Positions 6,932 to 16,193 of a DNA stretch of 64,000 bases are shown here, piece by piece. How positions within the stretch are numbered: position 1 is the first letter of the stretch; the number at the start of each line of letters is the position of its first letter. This DNA comes from Blastomonas sp. AAP53 (GTDB taxonomy: Bacteria; Pseudomonadota; Alphaproteobacteria; Sphingomonadales; Sphingomonadaceae). A program made the translations under genes and the position numbers. The stretch covers positions 72,001 through 136,000 of the forward strand of contig NZ_ANFZ01000002.1 of assembly GCF_000331245.1 (NCBI RefSeq), given 5' to 3'. The notes under the pieces are model-generated. The model was not told the DNA's origin and made no database searches. It worked only from the letters and a program-made list of their open reading frames with translations.

Positions 6932-9052
6932 TCAAGCACGCAGCACCCTGACCGGAATTGCGCTTTGCAGCGCCTGGCCGGTGATCGGATCGAAGCCGGT
7001 GGTTTCCGATACCAGCCGGTTGGTCGATCCGCCGCGTGTCGGCACCGCGTCCGGCCCATAGTCCGGGTCGCCATAGCCATGCGCCATCGAGATCACGCCA
7101 GGGCGCAGGTCGCGAGACGCCTTGGCGAGCGCGTGAACCTCACCATGCGGTGAGGCGATGCGGATCAACTCGCCATCGGTCACCCCCAGGCCTGCAAGAT
7201 CATCGGGATGGATATGCGCCGGGTTGGTGGTGCGCTTGGCCGCGAGCGCGGACAGGTGACCGCCGGTCGAATTGAACCGATGGCGGCTGCGGCGCGAAAT
7301 CAGCCGGAAGGGATAGCCCTGCGTCGCCGGGTCGTTGTCGCCATAGGCGATCAGTTGCGCGGGCATCGCGCCGCCTGCCAGATCGAACCGCGCCTCGTGT
7401 CCGGGCTCGGCCGGTTCGACGATCGGGTGCAGGTCATCATAGATCACCGCCTGGCCATCCACGCTGTCGGCGCGCACCTGACTGGGCGGCACGACGCAGC
7501 CCGCCACCGCCATGTCGAGAAAGGCCTCCTTGTCCGGGCAGGCGTCCATCGGGCAGGGTCCACCCGCCAGTGGCAGCCCGGTGCCGATCCGCTTTGCCAG
7601 CCCCCAGAGCATCTCGTATTCGTCGAGCAGGTCGCCGGGGCGCGCGATCAACGCCTCGGTGTAGCGGGCATAAGGGATTTCGTACCACCATTCGGACAGC
7701 GACGAGATGTCGTCGCGCTCAAGGCACATCAACGGCGCGAGGATATAGTCCGAGCGGCGCGCGGACACGCCCTGGCTGCGGATATCGACGCTGACGAACA
7801 GCTCGAGCGCATCAATCGCGCGCGCCATCTTGTCCTGATCGGGGAAGGCGAGCATCGGGTTGCCGCCGATCGAGATCAGCGCCTTGATCTGGCCCTCGCC
7901 CGGGGTGAGAATTTCGTCGGCCAGCACGTTGCACGGCATTTCGCTCATCAGGTGCGTGAGGCCCCGGAAGCGCGAGGCGGGGAAACCCTCTCCCCACAGT
8001 TTCATCGGCGGTGAAACCTGCGCGCGGCGCGGCGTGACCGGCGTGAAGATCCGCGGGATCGAGCTCTTCTCGCCCTCGCGGCAGAAGCGCCCGCACAGGA
8101 TGTTGAGGCTGCTCACCAGATATTGCGTCAGCGTGCCGTTGCCCGCCATTTCGGGGCCGGTGCCGGTGCTGGCAGAGCCCTTGGTGCCGCCTGCAAACAT
8201 GCGCGCTGCGGCCACAAGGTCCGCCTCGCTCACGCCAGCGCGCGCCGCCGCGACAGCGGGAGGAAAGCCTGCGACCGCTTGCTTCAGCTCGGCCAGCCCA
8301 TCGACATGCGCCTGCACGAACGCCTCGTCGTACAGTCGTTCCTCCAGGATCACGTGGATCATGCCTGCGAGCAGTGCAGGGTCCTCGCCCGGCTTCACGG
8401 GCAGATGGATATGCGCCAGCGCCGCGACATCGCTCTCCCTCGGATCCGCAACGATCAGCTTGAGCCCGCCCTCGATGGCATCGCGCAGCCGACGCGAGGG
8501 CGAGAACGGCGGCAGGCCCCCCGGCGGGCCGTAATGCGACACGATGGGATTGTTGCCGATGAAGAACGCGACATCCGCCTCGCCAAAGACATGCCCGCCG
8601 CCCGACCACTGGCCGTATTGGAAAGCGGTATAGACCTTTGCGGGCTGGTCTAATGTCACGCTGGTATAGAAATGGCGTGTGCCCAGTCCTTGCGCAAACG
8701 CCATCGCAGAGGCGACGCCGGCGGAGTTCTGGAACGAATAGGTGCCCGCATAGACCGCGACGCTGTCTGGCCCGTGCTCCTCGATCAGCGCCTTGAGCCT
8801 GTCGCCGATCTCGTCGAGCGCGGTCTGCGTAGCGATCGGTACAAAGCCGTTAGCGCCCTTCTTCTGCGATGCGAGCAGCCGTTCGGGGTGGTGGTGCGCC
8901 TCTGGCAGCTGGCGGCCCTTGATACAGGTATAGCCGCCGAACACCGGATCATCCGGATCGCCCGACACGCGCAACACCGTATCGCCCTCGGTCTCCACCA
9001 GGATCGCGCAATTGGCATGACAGAAACGGCAGAAGCTGCGCTGCACCGGCAT
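6932..9052 (-). CDS. Molybdopterin-dependent oxidoreductase (DMSO reductase superfamily)
   Basis: The 706-residue protein has the domain order of bis-MGD enzymes: an N-terminal [4Fe-4S] domain (Cys8, Cys11, Cys15 and Cys43), a large Mo-binding core with an FFIGNNP loop, and a C-terminal molydopterin dinucleotide-binding domain (AHIHPDDLAGLGVTDGELI). No Tat signal precedes the cluster, so it should be cytoplasmic. The family includes formate dehydrogenases, assimilatory nitrate reductases and hydratases/hydroxylases; this copy has no diagnostic feature for any of these. Pairing with a Rieske protein and SDR/P450/acyl-CoA genes points to a catabolic oxidation or reduction rather than respiration. 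Divergent from the TonB receptor gene. Confidence 0.88.
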   Translation of the reverse strand: MPVQRSFCRFCHANCAILVETEGDTVLRVSGDPDDPVFGGYTCIKGRQLPEAHHHPERLLASQKKGANGFVPIATQTALDEIGDRLKALIEEHGPDSVAVYAGTYSFQNSAGVASAMAFAQGLGTRHFYTSVTLDQPAKVYTAFQYGQWSGGGHVFGEADVAFFIGNNPIVSHYGPPGGLPPFSPSRRLRDAIEGGLKLIVADPRESDVAALAHIHLPVKPGEDPALLAGMIHVILEERLYDEAFVQAHVDGLAELKQAVAGFPPAVAAARAGVSEADLVAAARMFAGGTKGSASTGTGPEMAGNGTLTQYLVSSLNILCGRFCREGEKSSIPRIFTPVTPRRAQVSPPMKLWGEGFPASRFRGLTHLMSEMPCNVLADEILTPGEGQIKALISIGGNPMLAFPDQDKMARAIDALELFVSVDIRSQGVSARRSDYILAPLMCLERDDISSLSEWWYEIPYARYTEALIARPGDLLDEYEMLWGLAKRIGTGLPLAGGPCPMDACPDKEAFLDMAVAGCVVPPSQVRADSVDGQAVIYDDLHPIVEPAEPGHEARFDLAGGAMPAQLIAYGDNDPATQGYPFRLISRRSRHRFNSTGGHLSALAAKRTTNPAHIHPDDLAGLGVTDGELIRIASPHGEVHALAKASRDLRPGVISMAHGYGDPDYGPDAVPTRGGSTNRLVSETTGFDPITGQALQSAIPVRVLRA

Positions 9053-9268
9053 GGTCTTGACCCTCCCCTGGGCGCGATCTGCCGCGCCGCGCGTGGGCGC
9101 GCAGCATCACGGCCGGATCATGGCCTTGTGCAGCTCAGCCTAGCGGATGCCGTAGGGTCCGCGACTGTCATTTTTGACACTTGAGGCATTGGGGTCCGCC
9201 AGTCATTTTCGCGCAGCATGAGAAAAGGTGCGGGCAAAAAAGGCCGCAGCATTGAGGGGAGGGTTACG

Positions 9269-11581
9269 ATGAAGGGTTCGACCTATCTGTCGGCGTCGGC
9301 TTACGCACTGGGCTTGGGGCTGCTTGCGCTGCCGACGACGGCCTTTGCGCAGGACCAGGCCGCGAACGATGGTGCGCAGGTCGCGCAGGAAACCGGACTT
9401 CGTACCATCGTCGTTACCGCCCAGCGGCGCGAGGAATCGCTTCAGGCCGTCCCCGTCGCCGTCTCCGCCATCGATGCACAGGCGCTCGCCACCGGCGCGG
9501 TCGATGACCTTCGCGATTTTGCCGGCCGCGTGCCCGGCCTGGTGGTCGATCCGGTGAACGCCGGGCCTTCGGCCGCCGCCATCGCCATTCGCGGCATCAG
9601 CTTCGAGGATATCGAAAAGTCGTTCGATCCGGCGGTCGGCGTGGTGGTCGACGATGTGTTCATCGGCACCAACACCGGCCAGCTGCTCGATGCCTTCGAT
9701 CTGGAATCGATCGAGATCCTGCGCGGGCCGCAGGGCACCTTGTTCGGCCGCAACACCATCGGCGGCGTCATCAACGTGCGGCGCAGCAAGCCGACCGGCG
9801 AATGGGGCGTGCGCGCCTCACTGGGCTATGCCGAATACAATACCGTGCGCGGCCGGCTGGTCGTCAACACGCCGATGATCGGCGACTTTCTCGCGTTCAA
9901 GGGCTTCTTCTTCTACGACAATACCGATGGCTATCTGCGCAACGTGACGCAGGGCAACCGCCGCACCAACGAATATGAGGTCTGGACCGCAGGCGTCACC
10001 GCCCTGATCACGCCGACCGACGATATCGAGGCGGTGATCACCTATGAGCATCAGGAGGAAGATGGCGAAGTCGCCACCGCCAGCGTGTCGTCGGACAGCG
10101 ACCTGATCTGCCTGCAGGTGCCGGTGCCCGGTGTCGGCCTGGTGCGCGCGTTCCAGATCCCGGGCAACCAGTGCAATCGCCTGCCCACCAACAGCAAGCT
10201 GCTCTACGATGTGTTCGGCAATATCCAGACGCCGGTGCGCAACAAGACCGATGCGATCAGCGGCACGATCAACATCGAACTGGGCGATTTCACGCTCACC
10301 TCGGTCACCGGCTGGCGCAAGAACAACGAAAGCGTGCGGCAGGATTTCGACTCGGCCTCGATCAACTTCTTCGATACGCTGCGCATTCAGCAGTACGAAC
10401 AGTTCAGCCAGGAAATCCGCTTTGCCGGCGACGTGACCGACTGGATGGACATCGTGCTGGGTGCCTATTATTTCGACAGCACCTACACGCTGCGCCAGAC
10501 CTCGTTCTTCGGCTTCCTCGGCCCAGGCGCCAGCGCCTTCCAGCTTTCGGTCGGTGATTCCAAATCCTATGCAGGATTCGCCGATGCGCGCTTCAAGCTA
10601 TCGGACAAGCTGACCTTCGGGGTCGGCGGGCGTTACACGCGCGATGAAAAGGCGCTGACGACCAACTTCGCGCTGAGCCCCGATGGCTCCTGCCCCGTCG
10701 GCTTTGCCGGGATCACGGCTGCAAATTGCAGCGCATCGGACAGTTTCGGCGAGTTCACCTATCGCGCCAGCCTTGACTATCAGTTCGACGGGGGGCAGCT
10801 GGTCTATGCGTCCTATTCGCGCGGTTTCCGCTCGGGTGGTTTCAATGGCCGCGCGGCCACGCCGTCGGCCATCGGACCCTATCAGCCGGAAATCGTCGAC
10901 GCGTATGAAATCGGGCTGAAGGCCGACTGGCTCGACCGCCGTCTGCGCACCAATATCGCGATCTTCCAGACCGACTATTCGGACAAGCAGGAAGAGCTGG
11001 TGCGGCCTACCGTCGCGCCGTTCAACGCCATCCAGGCGCAGGAAACCATCGTGGAAAACGCGGCATCGGCGCGGATCAAGGGCATCGAGCTGGAAATCGT
11101 CGCGCTGCCGACCGATGATCTGTCGTTCAATTTCTCCGCCACGTATCTGGACGCCAATTACCAGAACTTCGTGCGCGGCGGCATCGATGTCTCTGATCTC
11201 GACCTGCGGCGGGCGCCCAAATATGCCTGGTCCGCCGGGTTCGACTATACGCGGCCCGTCGGCGATGGCGAGTTCCGCTGGAGCACCATCTTCCGCTATG
11301 TCGACAGCTACACCACCTGCATCGTGACCGATCCCACGTTGCAGGCGCAGGGCATCATCACCAACGACCGCCGCTGCGAAGCGTCCAAGCGCGAGATCCT
11401 CGATACCACCTTGTCATACAAGCACGACTTTGGCGGCGCAGCGGCGACCTTCAGCGTCTTCGGGCGCAACCTGTTTGACAATCGCGGCCTCTCCAGCACG
11501 CTGCCGGTGGCGGGTCTGTTCACCTTTGCCGGCGTCCGTCCGCCCCGCCAGCTCGGCGCGGAAGTGATGCTCGAATTCTGA
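9269..11581 (+). CDS. TonB-dependent outer-membrane receptor
   Basis: The 770-residue protein has a signal peptide (cleavage after AFA near residue 28), a TonB-box-like TIVVTAQRR segment, a plug domain with LRGPQGTLFGRNTIGGVINV, and a C-terminal beta-barrel ending in Phe (VMLEF). It imports a ligand across the outer membrane using TonB energy. The start at 9269 follows a GAGGGGAGGG ribosome-binding site and removes 17 non-signal residues. It leads a rightward run with a cleavage oxygenase and CoA ligase, so its ligand is probably the hydrophobic growth substrate rather than iron-siderophore. Confidence 0.94.
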   Translation: MKGSTYLSASAYALGLGLLALPTTAFAQDQAANDGAQVAQETGLRTIVVTAQRREESLQAVPVAVSAIDAQALATGAVDDLRDFAGRVPGLVVDPVNAGPSAAAIAIRGISFEDIEKSFDPAVGVVVDDVFIGTNTGQLLDAFDLESIEILRGPQGTLFGRNTIGGVINVRRSKPTGEWGVRASLGYAEYNTVRGRLVVNTPMIGDFLAFKGFFFYDNTDGYLRNVTQGNRRTNEYEVWTAGVTALITPTDDIEAVITYEHQEEDGEVATASVSSDSDLICLQVPVPGVGLVRAFQIPGNQCNRLPTNSKLLYDVFGNIQTPVRNKTDAISGTINIELGDFTLTSVTGWRKNNESVRQDFDSASINFFDTLRIQQYEQFSQEIRFAGDVTDWMDIVLGAYYFDSTYTLRQTSFFGFLGPGASAFQLSVGDSKSYAGFADARFKLSDKLTFGVGGRYTRDEKALTTNFALSPDGSCPVGFAGITAANCSASDSFGEFTYRASLDYQFDGGQLVYASYSRGFRSGGFNGRAATPSAIGPYQPEIVDAYEIGLKADWLDRRLRTNIAIFQTDYSDKQEELVRPTVAPFNAIQAQETIVENAASARIKGIELEIVALPTDDLSFNFSATYLDANYQNFVRGGIDVSDLDLRRAPKYAWSAGFDYTRPVGDGEFRWSTIFRYVDSYTTCIVTDPTLQAQGIITNDRRCEASKREILDTTLSYKHDFGGAAATFSVFGRNLFDNRGLSSTLPVAGLFTFAGVRPPRQLGAEVMLEF

Positions 11582-11665
11582 TCCACTTCAAGGCCCGCGC
11601 TCCGGTTGCACCCGGCGGGCGGGCCTTGATCCCCACCGACAACATGGGATCGCAAACGCTCCGCC

Positions 11666-13126
11666 ATGGCCAAGCCCTTTCCGCCGCATCCGTATCTGCA
11701 CGGCCACCACGCGCCGAACCGGTTCGAGGCCGATGCGCCGGATCTGGTAATCGAGGGCGAGATCCCGCCCGATCTGGCGGGCGTGTTCTACCGCAACGGG
11801 CCAGAGCCCTTGCACCCGACGCGCGGCGACGAATATCACTGGTTCGATGGCGACGGCATGGTCTACGGTTTCTTCATCGAGAACGGCCGCGTCTCGATGC
11901 GCAACCGATGGGTGCGCACCGAGAAGTTCGAGCTGGAAAAGGCCGCAGGTGAGCGCCTGTTCGGGGTGTTCGGCAACCCGATGACCGCCGATCCCTCGGT
12001 CCAGGGCAAGCGCTACAACACCGCCAACACCAACATCATCATTCATGGCGGCAAGCTGCTCGCATTGATGGAGGGTGCGCCGCCGGTGGTGCTGGACCCG
12101 CGCGACCTTTCGACCATCGGCGAGGATCATTACGGTGGAACCATCTCCACCACCTTCTCGGCGCATCCCAAGATCGATTATGCCACCGGCGAAATGATCA
12201 ACATTGGCGCGATGATCAACGGGCCGATGGGGGCTGCGGAGATCCGCTATGACGTGATCGACCGCTCCGGCGCGCTCACCTGCAGCCAGGTGATCCCCGT
12301 GCCGCACATGAGCCTGATGCACACGTTTTTCGTCACCGAAAACTGGGTGGTCTTCCCGGTGCTGCCGATCGACACAGACCTTGGCCGGTTTATGCGCGGC
12401 GGGCCGATGACCGCCTGGGTCAACGATCGGCCTTCCAAGCTTGCCCTCATGCCGCGCAACGGCAGCGCCGATGACCTGCGCTGGTTCGAATACGAGCCGC
12501 GCCACATGTTCGATGAGCTGAACGTCTGGGAAGAGGGCGGCAAGATCATCGCCGATGTCGCCGCCGCCAATGGCACCGCGCTATTCCCCGACGAGACCGG
12601 GGTGCGCGCGACGCATTCGGGCACGCGCCAGAGCCTGCGCCGCTGGACGATCGATCTGAATGCCAACACCAATGTGATCCGCGAGGAGGTGCTCAACGAG
12701 CGCGACCTGCAGTTCCCGCGCCCCGACGACCGGTTGATGACACGACGAACGCGGCACGCCTTTGCCAATATCAACCTCGAATCGCGCGATGCCCGGGTCG
12801 AGGGACTGGACGCCGCCTTGCGCTTCGACACCGTGACCGGCGCGGAGGACATCTACCATTTCGGCAAGGGGGCGGCGGCCGGCGAACTGGTGTTTGCACC
12901 GCGTCTGGGGGCGAAAACCGGGCCGGAGGGCGAGGCGGATGGTTATGCGATGACCTTGGTGCACCGCGCCAACGCGCCGGGCAGCGAGCTCGCGATCTTC
13001 AATGCGCTCGATATCGCGGCAGGGCCGATCGCGCGCGTGCTGGTGCCGTTCCGCGTGCCCAGCGGTTTCCACTGCAATTTCTATCCCGCAGACGGCGATC
13101 TCTATGCCCGCGCGATGGCGCACTGA
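11666..13126 (+). CDS. Carotenoid/stilbene cleavage oxygenase family protein
   Basis: This 486-residue seven-bladed beta-propeller oxygenase uses a non-heme Fe(II) held by four histidines to cleave a C=C bond with O2. The four ligands are visible at His167 (AHPKID), His219 (HTFF), His280 (PRHMFDELN) and His469 (GFHCNFYP), spaced as in the sphingomonad lignostilbene dioxygenases NOV1/NOV2. The N-terminal EIPPDLAGVFYRNGPEP motif is family-typical. Substrate could be a stilbenoid, a carotenoid or an apocarotenoid. Seven bases separate it from the CoA ligase gene, implying the cleavage product is activated to a CoA thioester. Confidence 0.93.
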   Translation: MAKPFPPHPYLHGHHAPNRFEADAPDLVIEGEIPPDLAGVFYRNGPEPLHPTRGDEYHWFDGDGMVYGFFIENGRVSMRNRWVRTEKFELEKAAGERLFGVFGNPMTADPSVQGKRYNTANTNIIIHGGKLLALMEGAPPVVLDPRDLSTIGEDHYGGTISTTFSAHPKIDYATGEMINIGAMINGPMGAAEIRYDVIDRSGALTCSQVIPVPHMSLMHTFFVTENWVVFPVLPIDTDLGRFMRGGPMTAWVNDRPSKLALMPRNGSADDLRWFEYEPRHMFDELNVWEEGGKIIADVAAANGTALFPDETGVRATHSGTRQSLRRWTIDLNANTNVIREEVLNERDLQFPRPDDRLMTRRTRHAFANINLESRDARVEGLDAALRFDTVTGAEDIYHFGKGAAAGELVFAPRLGAKTGPEGEADGYAMTLVHRANAPGSELAIFNALDIAAGPIARVLVPFRVPSGFHCNFYPADGDLYARAMAH

Positions 13127-13132
13127 GGGCCC

Positions 13133-14692
13133 ATGAGCATGATCGCCGACATGGTGGCGCGCGGGGCCGCTGCCACGCCCGACAAGCCCGCTTTGATCCA
13201 GGACGACGAGGCGGTGAGCTATGCGCAGCTTGACGACCTGGTGTGCCGCTGCGTCTGCGCGCTCAAGGCCAGCGGCATCGGCAAGGGCGACCGGGTCGCG
13301 TTTCTCGGGCTCAACACGATCGACTATGTGATCCTGCTGATGGCAAGCTTGCGCATCGGTGCGGTGACGGTGGCGGTCAACTGGCGGCTGGTGCCGCGCG
13401 AGATCGCCTATATCATCCAGGACGCCGGCGCGCGTTTCCTGCTGACCGAGGCAGCTGTGCTCGACAACGCGCTGGCGGTGCGTGCCGAGGCGGGGCTGGA
13501 AACGATCCTGCTCGGCGATGGGGAATTCGAGAGGCGGCCCGCGTTTCGCGCCTGGGTGCAGGGCTTCGCGCCCGACCGCACGCTCCCTGTGCTGACGCCG
13601 AGCGATGTCGCGGTGCAGCTCTACACCTCGGGCACCACCGGCCACCCCAAGGGGGCATTGCTCACCCATGGCAGCCTTGCCGCGTCCTTGAGCCAGGGCA
13701 GGAAGATCGGCGAGGACTGGGCGGCATGGCTCCCCAGCGATGTCTCGCTCGTGGCGATGCCCTTGTTCCATATCGGCGGTACCGCCTGGGTGATGCAGAC
13801 GCTGAACGGCGGCGGCACCGGCGTGATCCTGGCGCAGCCCGACGTCGCTGTGATCATCGCGGCGGTGCAACGCCATGGCATCACCAAGATGTTCGCGGTG
13901 CCTGCGGTGCTCAACATGATCCTGAACCACCCGGACGCGCAGGGTGCGGATTTTTCCTCGATGCGGGTGCTGCCCTATGGCGCCTCGCCGATCCCGCTCG
14001 ATGTGCTCAGCCGGTCGATGCAGATGTTCCCCAACGCGCAGTTCGTGCAGATGTACGGCGCGACCGAAACCAGCGGCACGATCGTGTACCTTCCGCCCGA
14101 GGATCACGATATTGCGGGCACCCCGCGCATGGCAGGCTGCGGCAAGCCCTTCCCCGATGTCGAGCTTCGTATCGTCGGTGAGGACGGGCAGGACCGCGCC
14201 GTTGGCGATGTTGGTGAGGTCTGGGTGCGCGCGCCGCTGCTCATGGCGGGCTATCACAACCTGCCCGACGCCAATGCTAGCGCGTTTGTCGAGGGCTGGT
14301 ACCGTACCGGTGATGCGGCCTATGTCGATGCCGATGGCTATCTGTACCTTTTCGACCGGGTGAAGGACATGATCGTCTCGGGCGGAGAGAATATCTACCC
14401 CGCCGAGGTCGAGAACGCGCTGCACCATCATCCTGCGGTGCGCGACTGCGCGGTGATCGGCGTTCCCGATGCGCGCTGGGGCGAGGCGGTGAAGGCGATC
14501 GTCGTGCTGAAGGATGGGGAAGGCGAGGATGAGGCGGCGCTGATCGCCTTTGCCCGCACGCATATTGCGGGGTTCAAATGCCCCAAGAGCGTGGATTTCG
14601 TGACCGAACTGCCGCGCAACCCCTCGGGCAAGGTGCTCAAGAAGGAATTGCGCAAGCTCTACTGGCAGGAGGGTGAGCGGCAGATCGGGTAG
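13133..14692 (+). CDS. AMP-dependent acyl/aryl-CoA synthetase
   Basis: The 519-residue adenylate-forming enzyme activates a carboxylic acid with ATP to an acyl-AMP and then an acyl-CoA. Seen: phosphate loop YTSGTTGHPKG near residue 164, the YGATETSG A5 motif, YRTGD, the hinge region DRVKDMIVSGGENIYP, and the catalytic lysine in NPSGKVLKK near the C-terminus. It starts seven bases after the cleavage oxygenase stop and is surely cotranscribed. Its substrate is probably the acid made from the aldehyde released by that oxygenase; this is inference. Confidence 0.93.
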   Translation: MSMIADMVARGAAATPDKPALIQDDEAVSYAQLDDLVCRCVCALKASGIGKGDRVAFLGLNTIDYVILLMASLRIGAVTVAVNWRLVPREIAYIIQDAGARFLLTEAAVLDNALAVRAEAGLETILLGDGEFERRPAFRAWVQGFAPDRTLPVLTPSDVAVQLYTSGTTGHPKGALLTHGSLAASLSQGRKIGEDWAAWLPSDVSLVAMPLFHIGGTAWVMQTLNGGGTGVILAQPDVAVIIAAVQRHGITKMFAVPAVLNMILNHPDAQGADFSSMRVLPYGASPIPLDVLSRSMQMFPNAQFVQMYGATETSGTIVYLPPEDHDIAGTPRMAGCGKPFPDVELRIVGEDGQDRAVGDVGEVWVRAPLLMAGYHNLPDANASAFVEGWYRTGDAAYVDADGYLYLFDRVKDMIVSGGENIYPAEVENALHHHPAVRDCAVIGVPDARWGEAVKAIVVLKDGEGEDEAALIAFARTHIAGFKCPKSVDFVTELPRNPSGKVLKKELRKLYWQEGERQIG

Positions 14693-14702
14693 CGCGCCCC
14701 CG

Positions 14703-14807
14703 CCGCCTGTCCCGAGCCCTTCGGCTGGCTGGTAAGCCATCCGCTCAGGGTAAACTAAAGTCGAGGGACCTGCGCGTACGTCCCTCGACTTCGCTCGGGA
14801 CAGGCGG
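14703..14807. repeat. Nested palindromic repeat, related to the one at 5694
   Basis: Outer arms at 14703-14716 and 14794-14807 are exact 14-bp reverse complements. A second, inner palindrome has 12-bp arms at 14758-14769 and 14780-14791 with the AAGTCGAGGGAC core shared with the 5694-5760 repeat. The whole fills the gap between the CoA ligase and MDR genes and could fold into a two-stem RNA. The segment CCGCTCAGGG inside it also recalls the repeat at 28841-28963. Confidence 0.8.
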
Positions 14808-14839
14808 ATTTTGATTGTTCAATCACAGGAGCCAGACAT

Positions 14840-15838
14840 ATGACCACCACCCGCCAATGGCTGATCGCAGGCCGCCCGCGCGGCCGCCCCGTGGAAGACA
14901 GCGATTTCGAACTGGTCACCAAAGAGCTGCCCGCACCTGGGCCCGGCCAGATGCTGCTCAAGACGCACTATCTGGGCTTCGACCCTGCGCAGAAGGGCTG
15001 GATGGAGAACATCGCCGATTATGTCGCGCCAACCGAGATCGGCGAGGTGATGCGCGGATCGGGCATTTCGGAAGTCATCGAATCGCACGGCGGCAAATTC
15101 CCCGTCGGAACGATGGTGATCGGATCGACCGGCTGGACCGAATTTCATCTCTCCGACGGCGAGGGGCTGGTACCGTGCGATCCTTCGCTGCCGCCAACCG
15201 CGATGATGTCGGTGCTCGGCACCACGGGCCTGACCGCCTATTGCGGGCTGTTCAAGATCGGCAAGCCGGTGGCGGGCGATACGGTGCTCGTCTCTGGCGC
15301 CGCCGGTGCGACCGGATCGATCGTCGGCCAGCTCGCCAAGCTCGCCGGGTGCCGCGTGATCGGCATCGCGGGCGGGCCGGACAAATGCGCGTGGCTGGTC
15401 GACGAGGCCGGCTATGACGCCGCGATCGACTACAAGGCGGGCGGATTGAAGGCGGCGATCAAGCAGCATTGCCCGAATGGCGTCGATGTCATCTTCGACA
15501 ATGTCGGCGGCGCGATCCTCGACGATATGCTCAGCCAGATTGCCACCGGCGCGCGCGTCGTCATCTGCGGCGGCATCAGCCGCTACGAGACCGGGCAGAT
15601 GCCCGCCGGCCCGCAGAACTATTTCAACCTGATCTTCCGCCGCGCGACGATGACCGGGTTCATCGTGCTCGACTGGGCGGCGGAGTTTCCGCTGATCCGC
15701 AAACGGCTGGCGGCGTTCGTCCAGGAGGGGCGGCTGACCTATCGCGAGGATATCCAGCACGGGTTCGAGAACGCACCGCAGGCGATGCAGCGATTGTTCT
15801 CGGGCGCCAACCGCGGCAAGCAGATGCTGAAGCTGTAG
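14840..15838 (+). CDS. Zinc-free MDR family NADP-dependent oxidoreductase
   Basis: This 332-residue reductase is in the same family as the gene at 3879. It has FDPAQKGWME in the N-terminal part, SGAAGATGSIVGQLAK as cofactor loop, and an IFDNVGG strand, with no zinc ligands. It would reduce an enone or alkenal double bond with NADPH. ATG at 14840 follows a CAGGAG ribosome-binding site. It lies downstream of the cleavage oxygenase and ligase genes but is separated from them by a palindromic repeat, so co-regulation is likely but not certain. Confidence 0.92.
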   Translation: MTTTRQWLIAGRPRGRPVEDSDFELVTKELPAPGPGQMLLKTHYLGFDPAQKGWMENIADYVAPTEIGEVMRGSGISEVIESHGGKFPVGTMVIGSTGWTEFHLSDGEGLVPCDPSLPPTAMMSVLGTTGLTAYCGLFKIGKPVAGDTVLVSGAAGATGSIVGQLAKLAGCRVIGIAGGPDKCAWLVDEAGYDAAIDYKAGGLKAAIKQHCPNGVDVIFDNVGGAILDDMLSQIATGARVVICGGISRYETGQMPAGPQNYFNLIFRRATMTGFIVLDWAAEFPLIRKRLAAFVQEGRLTYREDIQHGFENAPQAMQRLFSGANRGKQMLKL

Positions 15839-16193
15839 GGCGGCGTTCCGATCCCGGCGTGATTCCCGGTCCAAGCCAAAGGCAGCGACCCCAAAATCAG
15901 CAAACCCTTGGCGTTCCGTCGCATGTCTGGCGGACGGCTGGGCGCGCCCGATGCCAGAATGTGCAACTCTGTTGCGTTGCAATATTTTTGCACTCTCTGT
16001 AACTTACGGAAACAATGAGAGAAATTATAAATATGCAAAATATGCAACTGAGTCTGCAAAAAATTCATTCGCAAATGCAGCATTTCGGTTTGCAACCTAT
16101 CAATCGCGCACTTAAATGCAGGGGTGTAAGAATATGGACCCTGTCGAAGAGGGTCGGTCCGCCCCCCATCTCGTGATTGAAAGGAATGATCCC
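15839..16193. promoter_or_regulatory. AT-rich intergenic region with clustered TGCAA boxes
   Basis: No gene is supported in these 355 bp. The right half is strikingly AT-rich for this genome and holds seven copies of TGCAA: six on the plus strand (starting 15962, 15978, 16034, 16043, 16055 and 16091) and one on the minus strand (15988-15992). It precedes a small exported protein gene, so it may be a binding array for a regulator of that gene. Function is inferred only from the clustering. Confidence 0.45.

Noticed and set aside
12581-14740. A 719-residue open frame on the minus strand opposite the cleavage oxygenase and CoA ligase genes
   Set aside because: It is Arg/His/Gly/Asp-rich antisense sequence typical of high-GC codon bias, shows no family motif, and is fully overlapped by two well-supported genes.
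15739-16095. A 118-residue minus-strand frame over the AT-rich TGCAA region
   Set aside because: It overlaps the 3' end of the MDR reductase gene, has no ribosome-binding site or motif, and reads as translated non-coding DNA.
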